Below are positions 37,796-45,894 of a DNA stretch of 64,000 nt, one piece after another. How positions within the stretch are numbered: position 1 is the first letter of the stretch; each line of letters opens with the position of its first letter. The position numbers and the translations under genes were made by a program. The notes under the pieces were generated by a model, which was given only the letters and a program-made list of their open reading frames with translations, made no database searches and was not told the DNA's origin. Origin of the DNA: Streptomyces sp. V2I9 (GTDB lineage: Bacteria > Actinomycetota > Actinomycetes > Streptomycetales > Streptomycetaceae); the NCBI RefSeq assembly GCF_030817475.1, contig NZ_JAUSZJ010000002.1:5842626-5906625 (forward strand), written 5' to 3'.

Positions 37796-38908
37796 CTACT
37801 TGACGCCGAGGCCCGCGTCGGCGACCTCGGGCCGGCCCTCGGCCTTGAGGATCTTGTTCAGCGGGCCCAGGTCGTAGATGCCCTGGAGGTTCGGCTCCTT
37901 GAGCAGACCGGACTTGACCGAGTGCCCGGCCTGCGTCTTGAGCGTCTCGGCCAGCGGGTCGTCGGTGATCTCGATGGACTCCCACGCCGGGTCGAGGATC
38001 TCCGGGGCCAGCGGCTTGCCGCTCAGCTTCTCCAGCGCCTCGTTGGCGGACGCCTTGGCCTTCTCCGGGTTGGCGTTGATCCACTTGTTGGTGGCGACCG
38101 AACCCCTGAGCACCGCCTCGACCACGTCCGGGTGCTCGTCGAGGAACTTCTGCGACACGATGATGTTCGTGATCACGAACTTCTTGTCGGGCCACAGGTC
38201 CGTCTCGTCGAGGAGCACCTTCGCACCCTGGGAGACGAGCTTCGAGGCGGTCGGCTCGGGCACCCACGCGCCGTCCAGGTCACCGGACCTGTAGGCGTCG
38301 GGCGTCACCTTGTTGTCCGAGCGGACCACGGAGACGTCGCCCTTGCCGCTCTGGGCGTCGACCTTCCAGCCCTTCTCGGAGATCCAGTTGAGGAAGGCCA
38401 CGTCCTGGGTGTTGCCGAGCTGCGGGGTGGCGATCTTCTTGCCCTTGAGGTCGTCCAGGGTCGAGATCTTCTTCGGGTTGACGACCAGCTTCACCCCGCC
38501 GGAGGCCGAGCCGGAGATGATCCGCAGCCCCTTGCCCTGGGACTTGCTGTACCCGTTGATGGAGGGGGAGGGGCCGATGAAGCCGAGGTCGATGGAGCCG
38601 GCGTTGAGCGCCTCGATCTCGGACGGGCCCGCGTTGAAGGTCGTCGACTCGACCTTGGTGCCGCCCAGTTCCTTCTGGATGGTGCCTTCCTGGATACCGA
38701 CCAGGGCGGTGGCGTGCGTGAGGTTCGGGAAGTATCCGATCTTCACGGTGTCGGAGGAGAGCTTCTTCCCTCCGGCGGAGACGTTCGCCTTGGCGTCGTC
38801 GTCCTTCGCCTCGGAGCCGTAGCCGCAGGCGGTGGCCGCCACGGCGAGCAGCGGCAGGGCGGCCAGGGCGGCGAGGCCGCGGCGAACGGTGGAACGGGGG
38901 GCAGGCAC
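37796..38908 (-). CDS. ABC transporter substrate-binding lipoprotein (SsuA-like)
   Basis: This 370-residue protein has a signal peptide ending AVAATAC, with the cysteine as lipid anchor. The NMT1/SsuA-like fold shows VKIGYFPNLTHATALVGIQE, GPSEIEALNAGSIDLGFIGP and DLDGAWVPEPTASKLV. It binds the transported sulfur compound outside the cell. The GTG start follows GAGAGGAAAGCCTCCC. It is 224 bp downstream of cysN, so it may be read through or have its own promoter. Confidence 0.9.
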   Translation of the reverse strand: MPAPRSTVRRGLAALAALPLLAVAATACGYGSEAKDDDAKANVSAGGKKLSSDTVKIGYFPNLTHATALVGIQEGTIQKELGGTKVESTTFNAGPSEIEALNAGSIDLGFIGPSPSINGYSKSQGKGLRIISGSASGGVKLVVNPKKISTLDDLKGKKIATPQLGNTQDVAFLNWISEKGWKVDAQSGKGDVSVVRSDNKVTPDAYRSGDLDGAWVPEPTASKLVSQGAKVLLDETDLWPDKKFVITNIIVSQKFLDEHPDVVEAVLRGSVATNKWINANPEKAKASANEALEKLSGKPLAPEILDPAWESIEITDDPLAETLKTQAGHSVKSGLLKEPNLQGIYDLGPLNKILKAEGRPEVADAGLGVK

Positions 38909-39037
38909 GGGAGGCTTTCCTCTCGTCGGCCCGGCGCTCGCGTCCCGCTGTCGGTCAGGGGGGCGCGGCCGGGAGATCGGCAGGTCTTCGGCGGTGCGGG
39001 CGGTGCTGGAGGGCGCGCGAGCGGTGCGCGTACGTCA

Positions 39038-39133
39038 TCACGCACATCGCCCCACGCCTCCCTGGCCGCTGCCGAGGGCACCGCTGCCCACGCGGCCGCC
39101 CTCCTTCGCGAAGGTGGAGAAGAAGTCGGTCAT
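39038..39133 (-). CDS. Possible small ORF after cysN
   Basis: An ATG at 39133 overlaps the cysN stop codon as TGATG and opens 31 codons (MTDFFSTFAKEGGRVGSG...) ending in TGA. The overlap continues the coupled pattern of the operon, but the product is Gly-rich without a recognisable motif. It may be chance. Confidence 0.25.
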   Translation of the reverse strand: MTDFFSTFAKEGGRVGSGALGSGQGGVGRCA

Positions 39134-40464
39134 CAGAAGTCCCACGCGTCGTCGTCGGCGGCCGTGACGGCTTCGGCGACGGCGGCGAAGGCGGCGCCCG
39201 CCATGCCGGCGCTCAGCGTCGTCCCGTCCGCCGGGTCGATCAGCAGGAACGAACCGGTGCGCCGGGAGTCCTCGTACGCGTCGAGGGCGAGCGGCTCGGC
39301 GGTGCGCACGACGACCCGCCCGATGTCGTTGGCGACGAGCCGCCCCGGAGCCGGGTGCTGGGAGAGGTCGTCCAGGGTGAGCCGCGACGGGATGTCCTTG
39401 ACGATCGCCTTGACGGTGCGGGTGGTGTGCTTGAGCAGCACCCGCTGACCGACCGAGAGCGGCTCGTCCGCGACGTGGCAGACGGTCGCCTCGACGTCCC
39501 GGGTGACGGCGGGGGCGTCGTCGGCCGGGGCGATCAGGTCGCCGCGCGAGATGTCGATGTCGTCGGCCAGCCGGAGCGTCACCGACTGCGGGGCCCAGGC
39601 GATGTCCACGCTCTCCCCCAGCGCGTCGATCCCGGTGATCGTGGTCGTCCGTCCGGAGGGGAGCACGGAGACGGCCTCGCCCACCCGGAACACGCCGGCC
39701 GCGATCTGCCCGGCGTACCCCCGGTAGTCGGGGTGCTCGGCGGACTGCGGGCGGATCACGTACTGCACGGGGAAGCGCGCGTGGCAGGCGGTGAGGTCGT
39801 GGCTGACCGGGACCGTCTCCAGGTGTTCCAGGACGGTCGGTCCGCCGTACCAGTCCATGTGCGCGGACGGCTCGACCACATTGTCCCCGGCGAGCGCCGA
39901 GATCGGGATCGCGGTGATCTCCGGGACGCCCAGGGACGCCGCGTACGCGGTGAACTCCTCGGCTATCGCGGCGAACACCGGCTCCGCGTAGGCGACCAGG
40001 TCCATCTTGTTGACGGCGAGCACCACGTGCGGGACGCGCAGCAGCGCGGCGACGGCGGCGTGCCGGCGGGTCTGCTCGACGACCCCGTTGCGGGCGTCGA
40101 CCAGGACCACGGCCAGCTCCGCCGTGGAGGCCCCCGTCACCATGTTCCGCGTGTACTGCACATGGCCCGGCGTGTCGGCGAGGATGAACCGGCGGCGGGC
40201 GGTGGCGAAGTAGCGGTAGGCGACGTCGATGGTGATGCCCTGCTCGCGCTCGGCCCGCAGTCCGTCGGTCAGCAGCGCCAGGTCCGGCGCCTGCTGGCCC
40301 CGGTTGAGCGAGGCCAGCTCGACGGCCTCCAACTGGTCGGTGAGGACCGACTTGGAGTCGTGCAGCAGACGTCCCACGAGGGTGGACTTGCCGTCGTCGA
40401 CCGACCCGGCGGTGGCGAAGCGCAGCAGGGTGGTGGTGCTCAACTGCTCAGCTGTGGTGGTCAT
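39133..40464 (-). CDS. cysN: Sulfate adenylyltransferase subunit 1 (GTPase)
   Basis: This 443-residue EF-Tu-like GTPase drives APS formation together with CysD. The GTP-binding P-loop is AGSVDDGKSTLVGRL, followed by ERERQGITIDVAYRYF-type switch I (here EREQGITIDVAYRYF), DTPGHVQYTRNM and NKMDL. Length fits CysN without a fused APS kinase; CysC is encoded separately. The ATG directly abuts the cysD stop codon (TAA-ATG). Confidence 0.96.
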   Translation of the reverse strand: MTTTAEQLSTTTLLRFATAGSVDDGKSTLVGRLLHDSKSVLTDQLEAVELASLNRGQQAPDLALLTDGLRAEREQGITIDVAYRYFATARRRFILADTPGHVQYTRNMVTGASTAELAVVLVDARNGVVEQTRRHAAVAALLRVPHVVLAVNKMDLVAYAEPVFAAIAEEFTAYAASLGVPEITAIPISALAGDNVVEPSAHMDWYGGPTVLEHLETVPVSHDLTACHARFPVQYVIRPQSAEHPDYRGYAGQIAAGVFRVGEAVSVLPSGRTTTITGIDALGESVDIAWAPQSVTLRLADDIDISRGDLIAPADDAPAVTRDVEATVCHVADEPLSVGQRVLLKHTTRTVKAIVKDIPSRLTLDDLSQHPAPGRLVANDIGRVVVRTAEPLALDAYEDSRRTGSFLLIDPADGTTLSAGMAGAAFAAVAEAVTAADDDAWDF

Positions 40465-41403
40465 TTAGAAGTACCCCTCGCGCTTGCGGTCTTCCATCGC
40501 GGCCTCGGACATCTTGTCGTCGGCGCGGGTCGCGCCCCGCTCGGTGAGCCGGGAGGCGGCGATCTCGGTGATCACGGAGTCCAGCGTCGTGGCGTCGGAG
40601 TCGACGGCCCCGGTGCACGACATGTCACCGACCGTGCGGTAGCGCACCAGCCGCGTCTCCACGGCCTCGTGCTCCTTGGGGCCGCCCCAGTGACCGGCCG
40701 TGAGCCACATGCCGTTGCGGTTGAACACCTCGCGCTCGTGGGCGAAGTAGATCTCCGGCAGCTCGATCCCCTCGCGCTCGATGTACTGCCAGACGTCCAG
40801 CTCGGTCCAGTTGGAGATCGGGAAGACCCGGACGTGCTCTCCGGGAGCGTGCCGCCCGTTGTAGAGCTGCCACAGCTCGGGGCGCTGGCGCCGCGGGTCC
40901 CACTGCGAGAACTCGTCGCGGAGCGAGAAGACCCGCTCCTTGGCGCGCGCCTTCTCCTCGTCGCGCCGGCCACCGCCGAACACCGCGTCGAAGCGGTGGT
41001 GCTGGATGGCCTCGGTGAGCGGGACCGTCTGGAGCGGGTTGCGGGTGCCGTCGGGGCGCTCGCGGAGCTTTCCGGCGTCGATGTACTCCTGCACGGAGGC
41101 GACGTGCAGCCGCAGCCCGTGCTTCTTCACCGTACGGTCGCGGTACTCCAGCACCTCGGGGAAGTTGTGCCCGGTGTCCACGTGCAGCAGGGAGAACGGA
41201 ACCGGCGCGGGCGCGAACGCCTTGAGCGCCAGGTGCAGCATCACGATCGAGTCCTTGCCGCCGGAGAAGAGGATCACCGGACGCTCGAACTCGCCCGCGA
41301 CCTCCCGGAGGATGTGGACCGCCTCGGACTCCAGGGAGTCCAGGTGGCTGAGCGCGTACGGGTGCGCTGTGCCTTCCGGCACGGTGGTGGTGACGGCACT
41401 CAC
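40465..41403 (-). CDS. cysD: Sulfate adenylyltransferase subunit 2
   Basis: This 312-residue ATP-pyrophosphatase-fold enzyme makes adenylyl sulfate (APS) from ATP and sulfate with CysN. The PP-loop motif is ILFSGGKDSIVMLHLA; HVDTGHNFPEVLEYRD and VFGGGRRDEEKARAKERVFS follow. The GTG at 41403 overlaps the cysC stop (GTGA), so translation is probably coupled. The C-terminus KMSEAAMEDRKREGYF is family-typical. Confidence 0.96.
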   Translation of the reverse strand: MSAVTTTVPEGTAHPYALSHLDSLESEAVHILREVAGEFERPVILFSGGKDSIVMLHLALKAFAPAPVPFSLLHVDTGHNFPEVLEYRDRTVKKHGLRLHVASVQEYIDAGKLRERPDGTRNPLQTVPLTEAIQHHRFDAVFGGGRRDEEKARAKERVFSLRDEFSQWDPRRQRPELWQLYNGRHAPGEHVRVFPISNWTELDVWQYIEREGIELPEIYFAHEREVFNRNGMWLTAGHWGGPKEHEAVETRLVRYRTVGDMSCTGAVDSDATTLDSVITEIAASRLTERGATRADDKMSEAAMEDRKREGYF

Positions 41404-41945
41404 GCCAGGCCCCTCTCGGTGAGCAGCGCGTGGAGCGCCGCCGCTGACTCCTGCACGGTCTGCTGGTGCGACTCGATCCGCAGGTCGGGCGATTCGGGGG
41501 CCTCGTAGGGGTCGTCGACCCCGGTGAGCCCGCTGATCTCGCCGGCCGCCTGCTTGGCGTACAGCCCCTTCACATCGCGTACGGAGCACACCTCGACGGG
41601 CGTGGCGACGTGCACCTCCAGGTAGGTGGTGGACTCGGCGGCGTGCCGCTTGCGGACGGCCTCGCGGCTGTCGGCGAACGGGGCGATGACGGGGACCAGC
41701 ACCTTCACGCCGTTGGCGGCGAGCAGTTCGGCGACGAAGCCGATCCGGGCCACGTTGGTGTGCCGGTCCTCGCGGGAGAAGCCGAGGCCCGCCGAGAGGA
41801 ACTCGCGGATCTCGTCGCCGTCGAGCACCTCCACCTTGTGGCCCTCGGTCCGCAGCCGGCCCGCCAGCTCATACGCGATGGTGGTCTTGCCCGCGCTCGG
41901 CAGACCGGTGAGCCAGATCGTGGCCCCCGTCTCCGTCACGCTCAT
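41400..41945 (-). CDS. cysC: Adenylylsulfate (APS) kinase
   Basis: This 181-residue kinase converts APS to PAPS. The Walker A is GLPSAGKTT; DGDEIREFLSAGLGFSREDR and GFVAELLAANGVKVLVPVIA follow. Three in-frame ATGs exist (41969, 41951, 41945); the last has GGAG six bases upstream and gives the family-typical N-terminus, while the first would overlap the cysH stop. PAPS would be needed for sulfotransferases even though the CysH encoded next to it looks APS-specific. Confidence 0.93.
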   Translation of the reverse strand: MSVTETGATIWLTGLPSAGKTTIAYELAGRLRTEGHKVEVLDGDEIREFLSAGLGFSREDRHTNVARIGFVAELLAANGVKVLVPVIAPFADSREAVRKRHAAESTTYLEVHVATPVEVCSVRDVKGLYAKQAAGEISGLTGVDDPYEAPESPDLRIESHQQTVQESAAALHALLTERGLA

Positions 41946-41968
41946 CGACATCTCCTGATCAGTCGTCA

Positions 41969-42685
41969 TCAGCCGTGCAGTCCGCATTCGGTCTTGCCGC
42001 GCCCGGCCCAGCGTCCGGCCCTGGCGTCCTCGCCCTCCAGCACCCGGCGGGTGCAGGGCGCGCAGCCGACGGAGGCGTAGCCGTCCATCAGCAGCGGGTT
42101 GGTGAGCACCCCGTGCTCGGCGACGTAGGCGTCCACGTCGTCCCGGGTCCAGCGGGCGATGGGGGAGACCTTCACCTTGCGGCGCTTGGCGTCCCAGCCC
42201 ACGACCGGGGTGTTCGCTCGGGTCGGGGACTCGTCGCGGCGCAGGCCCGTCGCCCACGCCGCGTACGCGGTGAGACCGTCCTCCAACGGCTTCACCTTCC
42301 GCAGCGCGCAGCACAGGTCCGGGTCGCGGTCGTGCAGCTTCGCGCCGTACTCGGCGTCCTGCTCGGCGACCGTCTGCCGCGGGGTGATCGTGAGGACACG
42401 GACGTCCATCACCGCGTCCACCGCGTCGCGGGTCCCGATGGTCTCCGGGAAGTGGTAGCCGGTGTCCAGGAAGACCACGTCCACGCCCGGCATCACTCGG
42501 GAGGCCAGGTGCGCGACCACCGCGTCCTCCATCGAGGAGGTGACGCAGAAGCGCGGCCCGAAGGTCTCGGCGGCCCATCGCAGGATCTCGGCGGCGGAGG
42601 CGTCCTCCAGCTCCCGTCCGGCCCGCTCGGCCAGCTCCCGGAGTTCCTCGCCGGTCAGCTCGTCGGATAGCTGAGTGCCCGTCAT
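41969..42685 (-). CDS. cysH: Phosphoadenylyl/adenylyl-sulfate reductase, [4Fe-4S] APS type
   Basis: This 238-residue enzyme reduces activated sulfate to sulfite. Four cysteines, C125-C126 (DLCCALRK) and C208/C211 (GCAPC), are the [4Fe-4S] ligands that distinguish APS reductases from the cluster-free PAPS reductases of enterics. The catalytic cysteine is C234 in KTECGLH. The ATG overlaps the stop of the upstream small gene (ATGA). Confidence 0.95.
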   Translation of the reverse strand: MTGTQLSDELTGEELRELAERAGRELEDASAAEILRWAAETFGPRFCVTSSMEDAVVAHLASRVMPGVDVVFLDTGYHFPETIGTRDAVDAVMDVRVLTITPRQTVAEQDAEYGAKLHDRDPDLCCALRKVKPLEDGLTAYAAWATGLRRDESPTRANTPVVGWDAKRRKVKVSPIARWTRDDVDAYVAEHGVLTNPLLMDGYASVGCAPCTRRVLEGEDARAGRWAGRGKTECGLHG

Positions 42686-42861
42686 ATCCGGTCCCCTTCG
42701 CCGTCGTTGCGCTGTACGCCCCGAGCCAGCAGGCCCAGGAACCTCAGCTGGAACGCACGGTTGCAGGAGGCGCATTCCCAGGCGCCGTGGCCGGTCTCGT
42801 TGGGGCGCAGGTCCTCGTCGCCGCAGTACGGGCAGTGGAACGGGGCGGCTCGCTCGCTCAT
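42682..42861 (-). CDS. 59-residue zinc-ribbon protein between cysI and cysH
   Basis: A 59-codon gene (MSERAAPFHCPYCGDEDLRP...) lies exactly between cysI and cysH. It overlaps the cysI stop codon at its start and the cysH start codon at its end, both as ATGA. C10-x2-C13 and C30-x2-C33 form a zinc-ribbon (or rubredoxin-like metal) site separated by 16 residues. The C-terminus (FQLRFLGLLARGVQRND) may be an amphipathic helix. The position inside a tightly coupled operon argues that it is translated and works in sulfite or APS reduction, perhaps as a small metal-binding or electron-transfer partner, but this is inference. Confidence 0.85.
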   Translation of the reverse strand: MSERAAPFHCPYCGDEDLRPNETGHGAWECASCNRAFQLRFLGLLARGVQRNDGEGDRI

Positions 42862-44555
42862 GACAGCGACTCCGCACCGGCACGCGCCGCCCAGGTGGCG
42901 AACCGCTCGCCGTCCTCACGTTCCTCCTGGAAGCGGCCGAGCACCCGCTCGACGTAGTCCGGCAGTTCGGCCGACGTGACCTTGAGGCCGCGGACCTTGC
43001 GGCCGAACCCGGCCTCCAGGCCGAGCGCACCGCCGAGGTGCACCTGGTAGCCCTCGACCTGGTCGCCGTTCGCGTCCAGCATCAACTGGCCCTTGAGGCC
43101 GATGTCCGCGACCTGGATACGGGCGCAGGCGTTCGGGCAGCCGTTGATGTTGATGGTGATGGGGTGGTCGAACTCCGGGAGGCGACGCTCCAGTTCGTCG
43201 ATGAGGGCCGCACCGCGCGCCTTCGTCTCGACGATCGCCAGCTTGCAGAACTCGATGCCGGTGCAGGCCATCGTGCCGCGCCGGAAGGGGGAGGGGGTGA
43301 CCTTGAGGTCGAGGGCCTCCAGGCCGGCGACCAGGGAGTCGACCTGCTCCTCGGCCACGTCCAGCACGATCATCTTCTGCTCGGCGGTGGTCCGCACCCG
43401 GCCGGAGCCGTGCTGGTCCGCCAGGTCCGCGATCTTGGTGAGCGTGGAGCCGTCGACCCGGCCCACCCGCGCGGCGAAACCGACGTAGAAGCGGCCGTCC
43501 TTCTGCCGGTGCACCCCGAGGTGGTCGCGCCAGGTCCCGGCGGGCTGCTCGGGCGCGGGCCCGTCGATCAGCTCGCGCTTGAGGTACTCGTCCTGGAGGA
43601 CCTGGCGGAACTTCTCGGGCCCCCAGTCCGCGACCAGGAACTTCAGCCGGGCGCGGGTGCGCAGCCGCCGGTAGCCGTAGTCGCGGAAGATCCCGATGAC
43701 CCCGCCGTACACGTCGGGCACCTCGTCCAGCGGTACCCAGGCGCCGAGCCGCACCCCGAGCTTCGGGTTGGTGGAGAGGCCGCCGCCGACCCAGAGGTCG
43801 AAGCCGGGGCCGTGCTCCGGGTGGTTCACGCCGACGAAGGCGACGTCGTTGATCTCGTGCGCCACGTCCAGATGTGGGGAGCCGGAGATCGCCGTCTTGA
43901 ACTTGCGGGGCAGGTTGGAGAAGTCGGGGTTGCCGATGAACCGGCGCTGGATCTCGTCGATGGCCGGGGTGCCGTCGATGATCTCGTTCTCCGCGACGCC
44001 CGCCACGGGGGAGCCGAGGATGACGCGCGGCGTGTCGCCGCACGCCTCGGTGGTGGACAGGCCCACCGCTTCGAGCCGCCGCCAGATCTCCGGCACGTCC
44101 TCGATGCGGATCCAGTGGTACTGCACGTTCTGCCGGTCGGTGAGGTCCGCCGTGCCGCGCGCGAACTCCTGGGAGATCTCCCCGATCACCCGCAGCTGGC
44201 GGGTGGTCAGCCGGCCGCCGTCGATGCGGACCCGCAGCATGAAGTGCTTGTCGTCCAGCTCCTCCGGCTCCAGCACGGCCGTCTTGCCGCCGTCGATACC
44301 GGGCTTGCGCTGGGTGTACAGGCCCCACCAGCGCATGCGTCCGCGCAGGTCGTTCGGGTCGATGGAGTCGAAGCCGCGCTGGGAGTAGATCGTCTCAATA
44401 CGTGTCCGTACGTTGAGACCGTCGTCGTCCTTCTTGAACTGCTCGTTCCCGTTCAGGGGGGTGTGGTGGCCCATGGCCCACTGGCCCTCGCCACGGTGGC
44501 GTCCGGCCTTGCGGCGGGGCGTGGCGGGCGCAGGCTGATCCGGGGTGGCGGCCAT
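42858..44555 (-). CDS. cysI: Assimilatory sulfite reductase (ferredoxin), siroheme-[4Fe-4S]
   Basis: This 565-residue monomeric enzyme reduces sulfite to sulfide with six electrons from ferredoxin. The four cluster/siroheme cysteines are C431 and C437 (CTGIEFC) and C473 and C477 (NGCPNAC). The nitrite/sulfite reductase half-domains are repeated, as usual (DRQNVQYHWIRIEDVPEIW; TAEQKMIVLDVAE). The ATG at 44555 follows GAAGGACG. It heads the operon and is preceded by a leader peptide gene. A nitrite reductase of the same superfamily is excluded mainly by context. Confidence 0.95.
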   Translation of the reverse strand: MAATPDQPAPATPRRKAGRHRGEGQWAMGHHTPLNGNEQFKKDDDGLNVRTRIETIYSQRGFDSIDPNDLRGRMRWWGLYTQRKPGIDGGKTAVLEPEELDDKHFMLRVRIDGGRLTTRQLRVIGEISQEFARGTADLTDRQNVQYHWIRIEDVPEIWRRLEAVGLSTTEACGDTPRVILGSPVAGVAENEIIDGTPAIDEIQRRFIGNPDFSNLPRKFKTAISGSPHLDVAHEINDVAFVGVNHPEHGPGFDLWVGGGLSTNPKLGVRLGAWVPLDEVPDVYGGVIGIFRDYGYRRLRTRARLKFLVADWGPEKFRQVLQDEYLKRELIDGPAPEQPAGTWRDHLGVHRQKDGRFYVGFAARVGRVDGSTLTKIADLADQHGSGRVRTTAEQKMIVLDVAEEQVDSLVAGLEALDLKVTPSPFRRGTMACTGIEFCKLAIVETKARGAALIDELERRLPEFDHPITININGCPNACARIQVADIGLKGQLMLDANGDQVEGYQVHLGGALGLEAGFGRKVRGLKVTSAELPDYVERVLGRFQEEREDGERFATWAARAGAESLS

Positions 44556-44670
44556 GACAATACGTCCTTCGGGACTGCGGGAGGGCGGCTCTGAGCGGCA
44601 CACTCGCGCTGAGGCGCGGCGGTGCGCAGGGCGATTCAGAGGGAAGAAGAAGGCGGCGGTGCTGGGTCTC

Positions 44671-44754
44671 TCAGCTCACCGGACAGATGGCGCTGGACAT
44701 GCGGCCGAGGTCGACGTGGCGTCGACTCACCAAGGCAATTCCAGTTCCAGGCAT
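44671..44754 (-). CDS. Cysteine-containing leader peptide of the sulfur operon
   Basis: A 27-codon ORF on the minus strand, ending 115 bp before cysI, encodes a peptide starting MPGTGIALVSRRHVDLGR and ending SSAICPVS. SRRHVDLxR followed by a cysteine is the signature of leader peptides found before sulfur genes in Streptomyces. The Cys codon (TGT, rare in this genome) sits four codons before the stop. It probably senses cysteine availability through ribosome stalling and controls readthrough into cysI. Confidence 0.85.
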   Translation of the reverse strand: MPGTGIALVSRRHVDLGRMSSAICPVS

Positions 44755-44785
44755 GACGGAAGCGTGTCACGCGCCTCTCGGGGCA

Positions 44786-44810
44786 GTCCACCACTATCCG
44801 CTATGTGGAC
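44786..44810 (-). promoter_or_regulatory. Inverted repeat upstream of the cys leader
   Basis: GTCCAC (44786-44791) and GTGGAC (44805-44810) flank a 13-base AT-richer centre containing GATAGT, a -10-like hexamer in minus orientation. It lies 32 bp upstream of the leader ATG and may be the promoter with an operator for a sulfur regulator. Confidence 0.5.
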
Positions 44811-44944
44811 GTGTATGTCCCGAAGAGTGAGACGGTGTGGTGTCGGTCACGCACAGCGGTGCTGGCATTGGGTGGTAAATCGCCCATAAGGGGTCTGGTG
44901 GGGTCGGGGGGCACCCGACCGGCCACCGCCGGGGGGCGGAAAGC

Positions 44945-44970
44945 CCGCCCTCCGGGCGCCCGGAGGGCGG
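44945..44970 (-). terminator. Palindromic terminator after the acetyltransferase gene
   Basis: A perfect 26-bp palindrome (13-bp arms, no spacer) lies 68 bp beyond the stop codon of the minus-strand acetyltransferase gene and upstream of the cys promoter region. Confidence 0.6.
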
Positions 44971-45038
44971 AGTGGCGCTCGGACCCGCCACGCGCAGAAG
45001 CCCCACGCCGCCCCGCCCCCCGGGAGGTCACCGGCGGC

Positions 45039-45629
45039 TCAGTGCGCTCCGGGCCACGGGCCCGGCGTCGCCACCTCCGGCTCCACCTCGGTCTTCGTCT
45101 CGAAGAGCCGGAAGCCGCGCCGCAGGTAGTTGTCCATCGCGTGCGGGCCGTCCAGGGAACAGGTGTGCAGCCACACCCGCTTCGTAGCCGCCCGCCCGGG
45201 CCACCGCTCCGCCACGTCCCAGGCGCGCGCCACCCCGTACGACAGGAGGTGCCCGCCGATCCGGCGGCCCCGGAACGCCGGGATCAGTCCGAAGTAGACG
45301 ATTTCGACCACGCCGTCGTCCTGCGCGTCCAGCTCGACGTACCCGGCCGGCGTGCCGTTCTCGTACGCCACCCAGGTCTCCGCGCCGGGCCGCCGCAGGA
45401 CCTCGTCCCACTGGGCGTACGTCATGCCCAGCCGGTCGGTCCACCGGATGTCCCCGCCCACCGCGGTGTACAGGAACCGGCTGAACTCCGGTGACGGGAC
45501 CCCGGACCGGACGACGCGCACGTCGCCCTCCGGTGCGGACGCCGGGCGGAGATCGGCGGGCGAGGTCTGCTCCAGCGACCAGACGGTCACCTCGGTGGTC
45601 GGGGCTGCGGGCTGCGGGGTGTCGCTCAT
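45039..45629 (-). CDS. GNAT family N-acetyltransferase
   Basis: This 196-residue protein has a GNAT fold: WVAYENGTPAGYVELD, VEIVYFGLIPAFRGRRIGGHLL (acetyl-CoA pyrophosphate loop) and VWLHTCSLDGPHAMDNYLRRGF. The acceptor is unknown. The ATG at 45629 (MSDTPQPAAP) begins the folded region; the open frame continues ~96 codons upstream through a repetitive tract and could in principle add a Gly/Arg-rich extension. Transcription ends at the palindrome at 44945-44970. Confidence 0.87.
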   Translation of the reverse strand: MSDTPQPAAPTTEVTVWSLEQTSPADLRPASAPEGDVRVVRSGVPSPEFSRFLYTAVGGDIRWTDRLGMTYAQWDEVLRRPGAETWVAYENGTPAGYVELDAQDDGVVEIVYFGLIPAFRGRRIGGHLLSYGVARAWDVAERWPGRAATKRVWLHTCSLDGPHAMDNYLRRGFRLFETKTEVEPEVATPGPWPGAH

Positions 45630-45659
45630 GACGGCCAGAAAACCATGGGCCCGCCGACG

Positions 45660-45894
45660 CGCACACAGCGGGCCCGCCCCCACGCGCGGCGAGCCCGCGC
45701 GGGACCCCGCGCACCCGAACCCCACCGCCCCGGTCGCGCCCCCCACACGCGGGGCGCGCCACCCCACGCGGGGCCCGCCCCCACACCGGGTCGGCCCCCC
45801 ACACCGGGCCAGCCCCCACGTGGGGCCCGCCCCGCACCGTGTCGGCCCCATACGCCGGGGCAGTCCCCCTACCCGGGTCCCGCCCCGCCGGGCG
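45660..45894. repeat. Degenerate tandem repeat, ~17-20 bp units
   Basis: The gap between the acetyltransferase and GAF-regulator genes consists of about eight imperfect copies of a unit like CCCCACACCGGGTCGGCC. It includes the perfect palindrome CCCCACGTGGGG at 45814-45825. Many units can fold into short hairpins. No gene is supported here. Confidence 0.6.

Noticed and set aside
44755-45038. Additional small genes between the cys leader and the acetyltransferase
   Set aside because: Short frames exist on both strands but overlap promoter and terminator palindromes and have coding-atypical composition.
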